From positions 1 through 64,000 of the forward strand of contig JAGDZR010000012.1 in the NCBI GenBank assembly GCA_049115695.1: 64,000 bases of DNA, read 5' to 3'. Positions 17,503 to 27,095 of the stretch are shown piece by piece. The notes beneath the pieces are model-generated. The model saw only the letters and a list, made by a program, of their open reading frames with translations. It made no database searches and was not told the DNA's origin. The position numbers and the translations under genes are program-made. The DNA is from JAGDZR01 sp049115695. GTDB taxonomy: Bacteria; Bacteroidota; Bacteroidia; Cytophagales; Cyclobacteriaceae. The stretch's first letter is position 1. The number at the start of each line of letters is the position of its first letter.

Positions 17503-18543
17503 ATGAAGAACATGATAACTAAAACAAGCATGAAGCACATCTTAATGATGTCCTTACTAGCATCAATGACGGTGCTTTTTTCCTGTGGAGAAGACCCGGT
17601 TGATCCTGCAACTGTGAATGCAGGCTTTACATCCGAAGTAGATTTGGATGATTCGTTTACCTACAATTTCACTAATACAACAGTGATTTTAGGTATTGAT
17701 GATCTTACTGGATCATATTCCTGGGATTTTGGTGGTGATGGAACATCTACCGAAGCAGCTCCAACGCATACTTTCTCTGCAGCAGGGGATTACACTGTTG
17801 TTTTGATAGCAACTGCTGCTGATGGAACACAAGGAACAGCTGAAGAAACAATAACAGTAACAGCTCCAAAGAATAAGTGGGCTTCTATTGGTGATACCAG
17901 AGATGATGATACTGGTGAGCTTAGATTTGCACTTCCTTCTAACACAGGTGTAGATAATATTCTTGCAGGTAGAGTGACTTTTAAATACAGAGTTCACGCT
18001 GACGCTAAGGACGGTTTCCTTCACCTGGCAGGTATGTCAGGAACTGGCGATTTTGCTATTATGGAAACAAGAATTAAAGACGAAGGCAGTCATGAATTCC
18101 GTGAAGGAGCTTCTGATGAGGCAATCGCTGCTGCAAATTTCCCTGATCCTAAAATTGACGAATGGGTAGAAGTTGAGGCGAGCTGGGCAGCTAATGGTAC
18201 TGATGCTCCTACCTGGAGTCTTTCAATGGACGGTCAAGTTGTAATCGCTGACGCAGTAAGTACAACAAACGGTGGTGATGGCGATGTAGCTGATCACTTA
18301 TTAAATACTAAAGATGGTCTTTTCTATGTATCATGGAAATACAATTCAAATTCATCTACACATGATGGAGTTTACGAAATTGATGATATCGTATTGTATT
18401 CTTCTGATTCAGGATCAGAGGTGGTAGTATTCGAGGATGATTTCCAGGATTATCAAACAGGAACGTCTTTGGATCTTGATGATAATGCAGAATCTGCATA
18501 TCATGCCAATACTTCTGAAGCTACAGTGGTAGAAGAGGATTAA
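17503..18543 (+). CDS. PKD-domain surface lipoprotein
   Basis: 346 residues. A lipoprotein signal peptide ends in LFSC (lipid-modified Cys at 28). A PKD domain follows (about 38-122, with SYSWDFGGDGTSTEAAPTHTFSAAGDYTV), then a roughly 210-residue beta-rich domain that looks like a jelly-roll (ending YEIDDIVLYSSDSG...VVFEDDF). No catalytic motif recognised. It lies between a FadR-type regulator and the SusC/SusD pair and is closed by a strong terminator. A role as an alginate-binding surface lipoprotein, like a SusE/F functional analogue, is inference from position. It is strongly acidic. Confidence 0.8.
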   Translation: MKNMITKTSMKHILMMSLLASMTVLFSCGEDPVDPATVNAGFTSEVDLDDSFTYNFTNTTVILGIDDLTGSYSWDFGGDGTSTEAAPTHTFSAAGDYTVVLIATAADGTQGTAEETITVTAPKNKWASIGDTRDDDTGELRFALPSNTGVDNILAGRVTFKYRVHADAKDGFLHLAGMSGTGDFAIMETRIKDEGSHEFREGASDEAIAAANFPDPKIDEWVEVEASWAANGTDAPTWSLSMDGQVVIADAVSTTNGGDGDVADHLLNTKDGLFYVSWKYNSNSSTHDGVYEIDDIVLYSSDSGSEVVVFEDDFQDYQTGTSLDLDDNAESAYHANTSEATVVEED

Positions 18544-18588
18544 GGATCTTATAGTAGATTTTAAGATTAGTTAAAATTCACATTAAGA

Positions 18589-18618
18589 GGAGCGTTTTCA
18601 CGAAAACGCTCCTTTTTT
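18589..18618 (+). terminator. Rho-independent terminator
   Basis: GGAGCGTTTTC - ACG-centred loop - GAAAACGCTCC (18589-18612) followed by six T. It ends the PKD lipoprotein transcript 46 bp after its stop and separates it from the susC/susD unit. Confidence 0.92.
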
Positions 18619-18884
18619 CATTTCAGAGCTTCCAGATTTCTTATTGAGAACATTTAAGGCCTGGATCGTGATAATGGGAGATGCAAGAGCGTTGAGCATG
18701 GGAATCCGGTACGCATGTAGAATTAAATAAAGAGAAGAATCATTAGCCATTTTCTCTTATATCTTGGTTTGTCAGACTCCTTGATAACTAATGGACCAAT
18801 TGAAAATTATTTAATCTCGGATCTAAGATTCAAAGAATATGAAAATAAACCTAGATTATTTGGCTATGAAATTGGAGTACCGTA

Positions 18885-18900
18885 AATTGGTCGACCAATT
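18885..18900. promoter_or_regulatory. Operator of the FadR-type family, site 2
   Basis: Perfect palindrome AATTGGTCGACCAATT, identical to the site at 16717, followed by AACTAATTATTAATTGGG, which may be a second weak site. It lies 257 bp before the first susC gene and is presumed to control susC/susD. Confidence 0.75.
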
Positions 18901-19047
18901 AACTAATTATTAATTGGGTTGATGACACACGATAGAGATGAGATTTGTGCATAGATCAAAGATTTATTCTCTCAGTGATTTGGTTTGTTTAGAAACTGAA
19001 AAGCCAGTTATCTTATAAATGGCTCTTTTAAAGAAAGGGTTATTAAA

Positions 19048-19161
19048 ATGAAAGGATTGACTAGTGTGATTGCAGGCATTGTTAGGAGTCGTAAAGGGCT
19101 TCATTGGCGAACTCGCAATGAGACACCAGTTTACTATTATTTAACGAATTATTACCTATGA
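19048..19161 (+). CDS. Possible leader peptide overlapping the susC start
   Basis: A 37-codon frame beginning ATG AAA GGA (MKGLTSVIAGIVRSRKGLHW...) with a purine-rich AAAGAAAGGG about 8 bp before its ATG. Its TGA overlaps the ATG of susC (ATGA), an arrangement used for translational coupling. No homology is recognised and short frames arise by chance, so this is a weak call. If real, it would be an upstream ORF tuning susC translation. Confidence 0.25.
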   Translation: MKGLTSVIAGIVRSRKGLHWRTRNETPVYYYLTNYYL

Positions 19162-22100
19162 ATTATTTTTCACAAAGTACAAATGGACGAACGAGGAAGG
19201 TGATGAGCCTCATAGTTTTGTTCATCTGCTTGGTTTCTGGGAGTGCATTTGCACAAGGGACCATTAGTGGTCAAATCACCGATGAAAATGGAGAGGGTTT
19301 ACCTGGAGCTACTATTAAGGTTCAGGGAACAAGTACAGGTACGATTACTGATTATGATGGAAATTTCAACTTGTCTGCATCTACTGATGCTGTATTAGAA
19401 ATTTCATCAATTGGTTTTATCTCACAGACCATTCCTGTCAATGGACAAACTTCCTTCAAGATCACCCTACTTGTTGATGTTAAGCAATTAAGTGAGGTGG
19501 TAATAATTGGTTATGGTGTCGTTCAAAAAAGCGATATCACAGGAAGCGTATCCTCGGTTAAAGCTGATGATCTACAGGCATTTCCTTTATTGAATGCAAC
19601 TCAGGCTTTACAAGGTAGAGCAGCCGGGGTAGTGGTGCAGTCAGAAAATGGCGGTGAACCTGGTGCTCCTGTTGATATTAAAATCAGAGGTACCACTTCT
19701 TTCACAGCTAGTAGCTCACCACTCGTGGTAGTGGATGGTTTCGTTGGGGCTACAATGCCTCAGCCAAATGATATCGAATCGATGGAAATCCTGAAGGATG
19801 CCTCTGCAGCAGCCATTTATGGTTCCAGGGGTTCTAATGGGGTGATCATGGTGACAACCAAAAAAGGGACACCAGGAAAAATCACTGTTGAGGTAAATTC
19901 AGCGGTATCTTCTTCTGCAACCACCAACAGGTTAGACTTGTTGGATGCTGATCAATACACTGATTTTCAGACTATACTAAATCCAGCATATGTACAGGGT
20001 CCTGAAAATACGGACTGGCAAGAGGAATTGTTCAGAAGGGGATCGGTCCAAAATCATCAATTTTCTGTTGCCGGCGGAAGCGATAATATTAATTTTTATG
20101 CGTCTGCCAATTATTTCAATCAGGGTGGAGTCATCATCAATTCTGCATTTGAGAGAGCTTCATTTCTAACCAACGTAGATGCACAGGTAAACGATAAATT
20201 AAAAATCGGGGTAAGTCTCTTTACTCGCAGGAGTAAGAAAAATGGGGTAGCTACTCAATCGACTGGAAGCACTGCGAATGGAGGAGGAGATGATGTGATC
20301 GGTTTGATGTTCAGGTTCCGGCCCGATTTAGGCATTTACAACGATGATGGAAGTTTCACCTCTCAAAACGTAGGGGGCTTGCTTGACAATCCTTATGCTG
20401 TTGCAACAGAACGGATCAATGTAAACAAGGAAGACAGAAACAGAGCAAATCTGTATTTGGATTACAAAATAATTGAAGGATTAAGTTTTAAATCGACTCT
20501 GGGAGTTCGCTCAAGGAACGAAAATATCTCAACCTATATCCCATCTACCTTAACAGAAACAGATGGTGGAGTAGGAGGTACGGCAAGAATTCGCAATCGT
20601 CAATCCTCTTATTTACTCAATGAAAATTATGTTACGTACACACGGGGTATTAGCAAAGGAAATTTGACCGTTGTAGCAGGTCATTCCTATCAGCAAGACG
20701 TGACTGAAAGGTTTTCAGCTGGAGCTCAAGGATTGATCAAGGATAGTTTTAGTTATCATAATTTGGCGGGTGCAGCCACTCCGTTAACCCCTTCTTCAAG
20801 TTATTCTAAGACCGAAATTGAGTCGCAATTTGGAAGGTTCAATTTTGATTGGGATGATAAATATTTACTAACAGCTACTGTCAGAAGGGATGGATCATCG
20901 AGGTTTTCAGAAAATGAGAAATATGCCATATTCCCATCCGGAGCATTTGGATGGAGGATTTCGAACGAACCATTTTTAAGCGGCTTACCAGTATTTTCTA
21001 ATCTTAAGTTAAGAGCTAGTTATGGTATAACAGGTAATACATCCATTCCTGCACTTTCGTCCTTTGCAACTTTTGATGATGTGACGGGATTGGGCCAAGG
21101 AGGTGTTGTAGCAGGAGTAGTTCCTGATCAGGCAGCCAACGGAAGCCTTAGATGGGAATCTTCATATCAGATGAACATTGGACTTGATGTAGGCTTATTT
21201 GATGATCAGGTCACCATGGAGCTGAACTATTACAACATTGATACTAAGGATGTTTTAATGCCTGATTTTAATACACCATTGTATTTGGGAAATCTGACTC
21301 GCTTTGCACTTAAGAATATTGGTGAGATGAATAATCAGGGATTTGAATTCTCCCTGGGAACGACCAATATTTTTACTGAAAATGTACAGTGGACAACTGA
21401 TTTCAATATATCTACTAACACAACGAAGGTAGTGTCATTGATAGATGGGTTGGATGTATTTTTAGATGCCTCTCCAGGTTATTTCAGTAGGGATAGAACA
21501 CATATTCTTCGCGAAGGAGAAGTTCCTGGTATGTTTTGGGGATACGTTTATGAGGGTGTTTACACAGGAGGAACGCTCCCAGATGGTACGGCGATGTTTT
21601 CAGGGGGAACCATTGGAGATCCAATGTTTGCTGAGGTTGCCGATGAAAACGGTAATTATGATGGTGTGATTGATACATATGACCAACAAATTATCGGTGA
21701 TCCAACTCCAGACTTTACATATGGTATCAATAATACTGTGTTATACAAAGACTTTAGTTTGAACGTCTTTATTCAAGGTTCACAGGGAGGTGACATATTT
21801 AACCTAACTAGAGTGCAGCTGATGAATGGTGATGCAAATGCACTTACTGACATACTGGATGCCTGGACACTTGAAAATCCTGCAAGCAATATTCCAAGAG
21901 TTGGAAGTAATTCACAAAGAGAATTGTCTACACGGTTCATTGAGGACGGAAGTTACTTAAGATTGAAAAATGTTGCAGTGGGTTATTCGCTACCAACCAA
22001 CATTGTAGGAAAGATCGGTTTATCTAATGCGCGAGTATCATTTAGTGCGCAAAACCTACTTACGCTTACCAATTATTCAGGATTGGATCCTGAAGTAAGT

Positions 22101-22229
22101 TATTTTGGAGGTGGAGGTGAAAGTAACAATCCTTCCAACCCCACTAATCCCAATACGTCGAATGGGTTTGATTACGGCAATTATCCGACGATCAGATCAT
22201 ACACATTTACCGTTAACCTGAAATTTTAA
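19158..22229 (+). CDS. SusC-type TonB-dependent transporter 1
   Basis: Outer-membrane importer of 1023 residues for oligosaccharides, working with the SusD lipoprotein encoded next. Seen: signal peptide ending GSAFA-QG, a carboxypeptidase-regulatory-like domain (GLPGATIKVQGTSTGTITDYDG), the SusC signature before the plug (VVIIGYGVVQKSDITGSV), the plug with SSPLVVVDGF and DASAAAIYGSRGSNGVIMVTTKKG, and a large barrel ending in FTVNLKF. Gene order, surrounding PL7/PL17 enzymes and the operator upstream make alginate oligomers the likely substrate. A second SusC of different sequence is at 41294. Confidence 0.95.
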   Translation: MNYFSQSTNGRTRKVMSLIVLFICLVSGSAFAQGTISGQITDENGEGLPGATIKVQGTSTGTITDYDGNFNLSASTDAVLEISSIGFISQTIPVNGQTSFKITLLVDVKQLSEVVIIGYGVVQKSDITGSVSSVKADDLQAFPLLNATQALQGRAAGVVVQSENGGEPGAPVDIKIRGTTSFTASSSPLVVVDGFVGATMPQPNDIESMEILKDASAAAIYGSRGSNGVIMVTTKKGTPGKITVEVNSAVSSSATTNRLDLLDADQYTDFQTILNPAYVQGPENTDWQEELFRRGSVQNHQFSVAGGSDNINFYASANYFNQGGVIINSAFERASFLTNVDAQVNDKLKIGVSLFTRRSKKNGVATQSTGSTANGGGDDVIGLMFRFRPDLGIYNDDGSFTSQNVGGLLDNPYAVATERINVNKEDRNRANLYLDYKIIEGLSFKSTLGVRSRNENISTYIPSTLTETDGGVGGTARIRNRQSSYLLNENYVTYTRGISKGNLTVVAGHSYQQDVTERFSAGAQGLIKDSFSYHNLAGAATPLTPSSSYSKTEIESQFGRFNFDWDDKYLLTATVRRDGSSRFSENEKYAIFPSGAFGWRISNEPFLSGLPVFSNLKLRASYGITGNTSIPALSSFATFDDVTGLGQGGVVAGVVPDQAANGSLRWESSYQMNIGLDVGLFDDQVTMELNYYNIDTKDVLMPDFNTPLYLGNLTRFALKNIGEMNNQGFEFSLGTTNIFTENVQWTTDFNISTNTTKVVSLIDGLDVFLDASPGYFSRDRTHILREGEVPGMFWGYVYEGVYTGGTLPDGTAMFSGGTIGDPMFAEVADENGNYDGVIDTYDQQIIGDPTPDFTYGINNTVLYKDFSLNVFIQGSQGGDIFNLTRVQLMNGDANALTDILDAWTLENPASNIPRVGSNSQRELSTRFIEDGSYLRLKNVAVGYSLPTNIVGKIGLSNARVSFSAQNLLTLTNYSGLDPEVSYFGGGGESNNPSNPTNPNTSNGFDYGNYPTIRSYTFTVNLKF

Positions 22230-22240
22230 AACTACTCGAA

Positions 22241-23788
22241 ATGAATAGATATAAATCTTTGCTTTTGTTGATACTAGGATTGTCAACATTTGCATGTTCG
22301 GATTTGCAAGAAGAACCTATTGGAATTTTGGTTCCAGAGACCTATTTCACTGATGCTGCTTCTGTTGAGGTGGCCATGAATGGTGTATACGCCAGATTAC
22401 ATCATCGATTTTTTCTAGCTCGAGAAACAGCTATACAGATTATGCTGAGAAGCGATATGGTGGACATAGGTAATCAGGGCACTCGACAAGAAAGAATTGA
22501 TCACAATGAATTCAATGATATTGCCGACAATGGCAATACGATTGTCGCATGGGGAGCCATGTGGGATATCGTTTCAGCCTGCAACCTCACCATATTTGGA
22601 GCTTCAATAGCATCTGGGGATCAGGATCGGTTGAATGTACTAAGCGGACAAGCACATTTCATTCGAGCCTTGACATACTATCATCTGGTGAGGCAGTTTG
22701 GACCTGTTATCTATATAGATGAGCCTGTTTCGGATGTCGCAGGTTTGAGCAGTGCTTCGCCTAATTCAGTTGAGGATATATATGCTGGCATCATCTCCGA
22801 TTTGGAATTTGCCAAGTCAGTTTTACCCAATACTGTTACCAATAAGTCTGTGCCATCAAAGGCTGCAGCGAGCGCATATCTTGCCTCAGTTTATTTAACT
22901 ACTGGTGATTATGCAAAGGCGCTTTCTGAAGCAGAAGAGGTCATTGGTCATTCTAATGATGATGGTGACGGAGCATATAATTTGGAACTAGATGATGATT
23001 TCCAAAACCTGTTCCATTATGCCAATGTGAAAAGTTCAAATGAACCCATTTATGTTTTGGATTTTATTGGACTTTCTCAGGCCACAAACTGGACAACCGA
23101 TTATCTGGCTCCATTGTCAGGTATTTCGGGAAATCAGGCATATCCTCATCAAGGAGGTTGGACAGTATTAGTTCCTTCCATGGAAGTTTTCTCCACTTGG
23201 GATGGTCGGGATTACCGTAGAGCGGTGAGCTTTGATACCACAGCGGTATCAGCGACCTTGAATAACGGTGACCCTGTGGATTATACTCAGTTTAGCCTGA
23301 TTGATCCAATAAATCCTAACAGACCGCACATGGCCAAGTACCATAGATTTCCTGGTGAAAATACTTCTGCCAATGGAAGAGAGTCTGAATTGGATTACTT
23401 GTTAATGCGCTACGCTGAAGTATTGCTGATCGCTGCGGAAGCTGCTGTAGAACAAGGCGATAATGGCAAAGCTCTGATGTATTTGAACAAGGTACGAGCA
23501 CGCGCAAGGAATGGAGCTGTTGATGGAGATAATGTAATGTATCCTCCTAGTGCATTTCCAGTAGATCATACAGGGACTGTTTCAATTGAGGACGTTTTAG
23601 AAGAACGAAGACTCGAACTCGCTTTTGAAGGAAAGCGCTGGTATGATATTGTCAGAAGAGATTTAGGACAATCCGTTTTCAGCTCATCAGGGCTGGAAGG
23701 CGATAAACCTGGATTTGTTTATCCTGATGATTATTTGATTCCAATTCCTGCAGATGAGGTATTAAGAAATCCTAACCTGGGAGACTAA
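22241..23788 (+). CDS. SusD-type glycan-binding lipoprotein 1
   Basis: 515-residue outer-membrane lipoprotein that caps the SusC channel and binds glycan. It has a lipoprotein signal (STFAC, Cys 19) and RagB/SusD family features: AHFIRALTYYHLVRQFG in the helical TPR-like part and the C-terminal EERRLELAFEGKRWYDIVRR segment. It starts 11 bp after the susC stop and is followed by a hairpin terminator, so the two form a compact unit. Ligand inferred to be alginate from the neighbours. Confidence 0.95.
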   Translation: MNRYKSLLLLILGLSTFACSDLQEEPIGILVPETYFTDAASVEVAMNGVYARLHHRFFLARETAIQIMLRSDMVDIGNQGTRQERIDHNEFNDIADNGNTIVAWGAMWDIVSACNLTIFGASIASGDQDRLNVLSGQAHFIRALTYYHLVRQFGPVIYIDEPVSDVAGLSSASPNSVEDIYAGIISDLEFAKSVLPNTVTNKSVPSKAAASAYLASVYLTTGDYAKALSEAEEVIGHSNDDGDGAYNLELDDDFQNLFHYANVKSSNEPIYVLDFIGLSQATNWTTDYLAPLSGISGNQAYPHQGGWTVLVPSMEVFSTWDGRDYRRAVSFDTTAVSATLNNGDPVDYTQFSLIDPINPNRPHMAKYHRFPGENTSANGRESELDYLLMRYAEVLLIAAEAAVEQGDNGKALMYLNKVRARARNGAVDGDNVMYPPSAFPVDHTGTVSIEDVLEERRLELAFEGKRWYDIVRRDLGQSVFSSSGLEGDKPGFVYPDDYLIPIPADEVLRNPNLGD

Positions 23789-23812
23789 CATTAGATAACA
23801 ATTAGCAAAAAG

Positions 23813-23842
23813 GCACTCTTCATTTGAGGAGGGTGCTTTTTT
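23813..23842 (+). terminator. Terminator after susD 1
   Basis: AAAAAGGCACTCTTC / GAGGAGGGTGCTTTTTT forms an imperfect stem with a T-run of six, 24 bp after the susD stop. It separates susCD from the PL17 gene. Confidence 0.75.
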
Positions 23843-23864
23843 ATCATTCAAGCGTGCATAAGCA

Positions 23865-23882
23865 TGTTGTGTTTGTACAACA
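23865..23882. promoter_or_regulatory. Inverted repeat upstream of PL17
   Basis: TGTTGT-GTTTGT-ACAACA, a short perfect inverted repeat about 35 bp before the PL17 ATG. It does not match the FadR-type or LacI-type sites in the window. It may be an operator or simple chance. Confidence 0.3.
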
Positions 23883-23917
23883 CTAGCGGCGCTGAGTTTG
23901 CAAATGAATATAAATAA

Positions 23918-26140
23918 ATGAAGGAAGTCCTGCTCATATTGACGGTTTTCTCAATGGTGCTCTGCAACGGACAGGAAGCTCACCCTAACTTAATTTTAAC
24001 TCCGGCAGGAGTGGAATCAATGCGAGCAAGTTTGGGTAGTGTGCCACTATTTGATCAATCGGTGGCAGAGACTCGAAAGGAGGTTGATGCAGAAATTAAG
24101 AACGGCATTGACGTACCAATTCCCAAAGATTTGGCGGGTGGATATACCCATGAGCGACACAAAGCAAATTTTTTTATCATGCAAAAGGCCGGTGTACTTT
24201 TCCAAATCACCGGTGAAGAAAAATATGCTCATTTTATCAAGGAGATGCTACTCGTGTATCATAGGATGTGGCCTACGATTGGTAAGCATCCGGCTGAAAG
24301 ATCCTATGCCAGAGGAAAGCTTTTCTGGCAGTGCCTGAATGATGCCAATTGGCTTGTGTATACTGCCCAGGCTTACGATTGTATCTATGATTGGTTAGAT
24401 GAGAAAACCAGAAACAAATTGAACGATGAGCTCTTCAGACCATATGCTGATTATCTCTCTCTTGAAAACCCAAGATTTCATAATCGATTGCATAATCATA
24501 GCACCTGGGCCAATGCGGCTGTCGGCATGATAGGTCTGGTGATGGATGATGAAGCATTGATCGATAGAGCACTTTATGCATTCGATGTGGATAAAGAATC
24601 CGGACTGATTGACAATGACGGTGGATCACTCAATTTGAAGGGTTACAAAGAAGGAGGCTTTCTGGCACAGATTGATCATTCGTTTTCGCCAGATGGATAT
24701 TATACTGAAGGGCCGTACTATCAGCGCTACGCAATGTATCCGTTTCTGATTTTCGCACAGGGATTGGCCAACAAAAAACCTGAACTAAATATTCTGGATT
24801 ATCGGGACGGCTTATTAATCAAGGCAGTGAATGCATTGATAAATCAAACCAATGCCCAGGGAGAATTCTTTCCTATCAATGATGCGCAGAAAGGAATGTC
24901 TCTTCAATCCAGGGAACTGGTCATTGCTGTGAGTATGGCCTATCACTATGGCTGGAATAATCCGGAATTGCTTTCAATTGTCAAAAATCAAGGACGTGTA
25001 CCATTAAACGACTCAGGTCTTGCTGCAGCCAAGGCTATTGCACAGGGCAAAGCAGTTCCATATGTATTCAAAAGCATGGAACTAACGGATGGAGCTGCAG
25101 GAGATGAAGGGGCCATTGGTATCATTCGGACTGATGATCTGACCTTGGTAATGAAATACGCCAAGCATGGTATGGGACATGGTCATTTTGATCGGCTGGG
25201 TTTCTTACTGTATGATGAAACGGGTGAGGTTATTCAAGATTATGGTTCTGCCCGTTGGGTCAATGTGGAGCACAAGGATGGAGGAGGATACCTGAAGGAA
25301 AATCATAGCTGGGCCAAAGAAACTGTTGCGCATAACACACTTGTGGTCAATAAAGATTCTCATTTCGATCATAACGTGAAAGCAGCTGATAAGGCGCCTG
25401 GAAGTCCTTATTGCTTTATGTCTAACGATGAAATTAGACTAGCGAGCGCAAGAGAATTAAACGCCTATGACGGAGTGCAAATGCATAGAACAATGGCCGT
25501 TGTGGATGTGGCCGAATTAGAATATCCTCTGGTCATCGATTTGTTTGCTGTTCAAGCGCCAGCTGATACCAGATACGACCTACCGCTTTACTACAAGGGG
25601 CATTTCATGTCATCCAATCAGGCATTCGAAACAAACAACGACCTCACCCCAATGGGTACCAATGATGGGTATCAACATTTGTGGGCAGAAGCTCAGACCA
25701 GCCTGACAGGTAGTGTCTACCAGATGTCCTGGTTCAACAATAAGAAATTTTACACGGTTACTTCAGCCGTTGAGTCTGGAGATGAAGTGATCCTGACGAG
25801 AATTGGAGCCAATGATCCCAATTTCAACCTACGTAGGGATCCGGGCATGATCTATCGTAGGAGTGGAGGAAACACAGTTTTCGCGAGTTTGTATGAAGTC
25901 CATGGAAGCTACGATTATGCAACTGAACGCCCACTGAATTTATTCACTTTGGTAGAAGACTTAAAAATCATTTATCACACCGCTAAATATGTCGTAGTTG
26001 ACATTGTCTTGAAGGATGGTGTCAGCTATCAGTTTGCGTTTTCGTTGGACGATGCGGCAGCAACGAGCAATCATACAATTGATGTGAAAGGAAATCAGAT
26101 ACAATGGACTGGAGTTTACGACTTCAAAAAAAATAGATAG
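23918..26140 (+). CDS. PL17 oligoalginate lyase (exolytic)
   Basis: 740 residues with a signal peptide. An N-terminal (alpha/alpha) toroid alginate-lyase domain is followed by a heparinase II/III-like beta-sandwich (AKHGMGHGHFDRLGF, AKETVAHNTLVVN). Residues matching the PL17 active site can be seen: the Asn193-His194 pair in HNHSTWANA and Tyr261 in DGYYTEGPYYQRY. PL17 enzymes release unsaturated monouronate from alginate oligomers by beta-elimination, giving DEH after ring opening. The signal peptide suggests the periplasm. It starts its own unit after a terminator, and the SDR gene follows 30 bp later, matching the next steps of the pathway. Confidence 0.94.
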   Translation: MKEVLLILTVFSMVLCNGQEAHPNLILTPAGVESMRASLGSVPLFDQSVAETRKEVDAEIKNGIDVPIPKDLAGGYTHERHKANFFIMQKAGVLFQITGEEKYAHFIKEMLLVYHRMWPTIGKHPAERSYARGKLFWQCLNDANWLVYTAQAYDCIYDWLDEKTRNKLNDELFRPYADYLSLENPRFHNRLHNHSTWANAAVGMIGLVMDDEALIDRALYAFDVDKESGLIDNDGGSLNLKGYKEGGFLAQIDHSFSPDGYYTEGPYYQRYAMYPFLIFAQGLANKKPELNILDYRDGLLIKAVNALINQTNAQGEFFPINDAQKGMSLQSRELVIAVSMAYHYGWNNPELLSIVKNQGRVPLNDSGLAAAKAIAQGKAVPYVFKSMELTDGAAGDEGAIGIIRTDDLTLVMKYAKHGMGHGHFDRLGFLLYDETGEVIQDYGSARWVNVEHKDGGGYLKENHSWAKETVAHNTLVVNKDSHFDHNVKAADKAPGSPYCFMSNDEIRLASARELNAYDGVQMHRTMAVVDVAELEYPLVIDLFAVQAPADTRYDLPLYYKGHFMSSNQAFETNNDLTPMGTNDGYQHLWAEAQTSLTGSVYQMSWFNNKKFYTVTSAVESGDEVILTRIGANDPNFNLRRDPGMIYRRSGGNTVFASLYEVHGSYDYATERPLNLFTLVEDLKIIYHTAKYVVVDIVLKDGVSYQFAFSLDDAAATSNHTIDVKGNQIQWTGVYDFKKNR

Positions 26141-26170
26141 TAAGAATTAATAGCGTAATCAATAAAAGAA

Positions 26171-26935
26171 ATGGAAAAGTCAAATAATAAAATAGCTATC
26201 GTCACAGGTGCAACAGGAGGAATTGGGTTTGAGGTTGCCAAGCGACTTGGACAAGATGGATATACAGTTTGTCTAAATGGCATTGAGGATGCGGCGGGAG
26301 CACAACGGGTAAGTGAGCTAGCCAAAGAAGGCATTACTGCTGAGTATTATGGATTCGATGTGACCAATGAGGATGAGGTGAACGAAAACATTAAAGCCAT
26401 AGGTGAGAAATATGGAAGAATTGATGTATTGGTCAATAATGCAGGAGGCTTGGGCGGAAGATCCAGATTCGAGGAGATGACCACTGAGTTTTATAGGAAT
26501 GTGATGGCCTTAAATCTGGATTCAGTATTCTTTACCTCTAGAGCTGCGATTCCATTTTTGAAGAATGGAGAACATCCTTCTGTTATAAATTATACCTCTA
26601 ATGCCGGATGGAATGCAGGAGGACCAGGTGCTGGAATTTACGGAACATCCAAGGCTGGGGTTCATGCAATTACCAGAGCATTGGCTAAAGATTTGGCAGA
26701 ATATGGCATCAGAGTAAATGCAGTTTCCCCAGGTACGATCGACACTCCTTTCCATGCTCAGATTAAGTCAACAAAGCCTGAGGTGTTTGCGTCCTGGAAG
26801 AATAACATTTTACTCGGAAGGTTAGGACAACCTGAAGAAGTAGCTTCTGTGGTCTCTTTTCTTGCCGGCAAGGATGCATCTTTCATAACCGCTGAGACGA
26901 TCCAAATAGGTGGAGGTCAAGCGTTGGGTATCTAA
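26171..26935 (+). CDS. SDR-family oxidoreductase, probable DEH reductase (copy 1)
   Basis: 254-residue short-chain dehydrogenase: cofactor loop TGATGGIG near the N-terminus, NNAGG, catalytic Ser in NYTSNAG and YGTSK (Tyr and Lys). In alginate catabolism such SDRs reduce 4-deoxy-L-erythro-5-hexoseulose uronate (DEH) to 2-keto-3-deoxygluconate with NAD(P)H. It is 30 bp downstream of PL17, which makes the DEH precursor. The protein is nearly identical to the SDR at 47829 (same length, few substitutions, mostly in the first 120 residues), showing a duplication inside this locus. Confidence 0.88.
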   Translation: MEKSNNKIAIVTGATGGIGFEVAKRLGQDGYTVCLNGIEDAAGAQRVSELAKEGITAEYYGFDVTNEDEVNENIKAIGEKYGRIDVLVNNAGGLGGRSRFEEMTTEFYRNVMALNLDSVFFTSRAAIPFLKNGEHPSVINYTSNAGWNAGGPGAGIYGTSKAGVHAITRALAKDLAEYGIRVNAVSPGTIDTPFHAQIKSTKPEVFASWKNNILLGRLGQPEEVASVVSFLAGKDASFITAETIQIGGGQALGI

Positions 26936-26966
26936 GGGAAGATCATTGCAGAAATCAAGTAATTTG

Positions 26967-27012
26967 AGAAAAAGGGGGGATTTGGAATTAAAGTTTCCAA
27001 ACTTCCTTTTTT
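26967..27012 (+). terminator. Terminator after SDR copy 1
   Basis: AAAAAGG..GGA-TTTGGAA / TTCCAAA-CTTCC-TTTTTT forms a hairpin with a T-run, about 35 bp after the SDR stop. Confidence 0.7.
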
Positions 27013-27095
27013 GCATTTCATATGGGAAAAGTAGCTAATCGTATCAAGTAGGTAAAGTAGCCTTACATCTTCAGCTATTGAATTAACAATTTAGC

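Larger units (their letters stand above)
18544..19157. other. Long leader region before susC, with terminator, operator and a small ORF
   Basis: 614 bp. It contains the terminator of the PKD lipoprotein gene (18589-18618), a perfect operator palindrome (18885-18900) and a possible 37-codon reading frame that overlaps the susC start (19048-19161). The distance from operator to the susC ATG is about 260 bp, so a long 5' untranslated leader is likely. Nothing else recognised. Confidence 0.6.
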
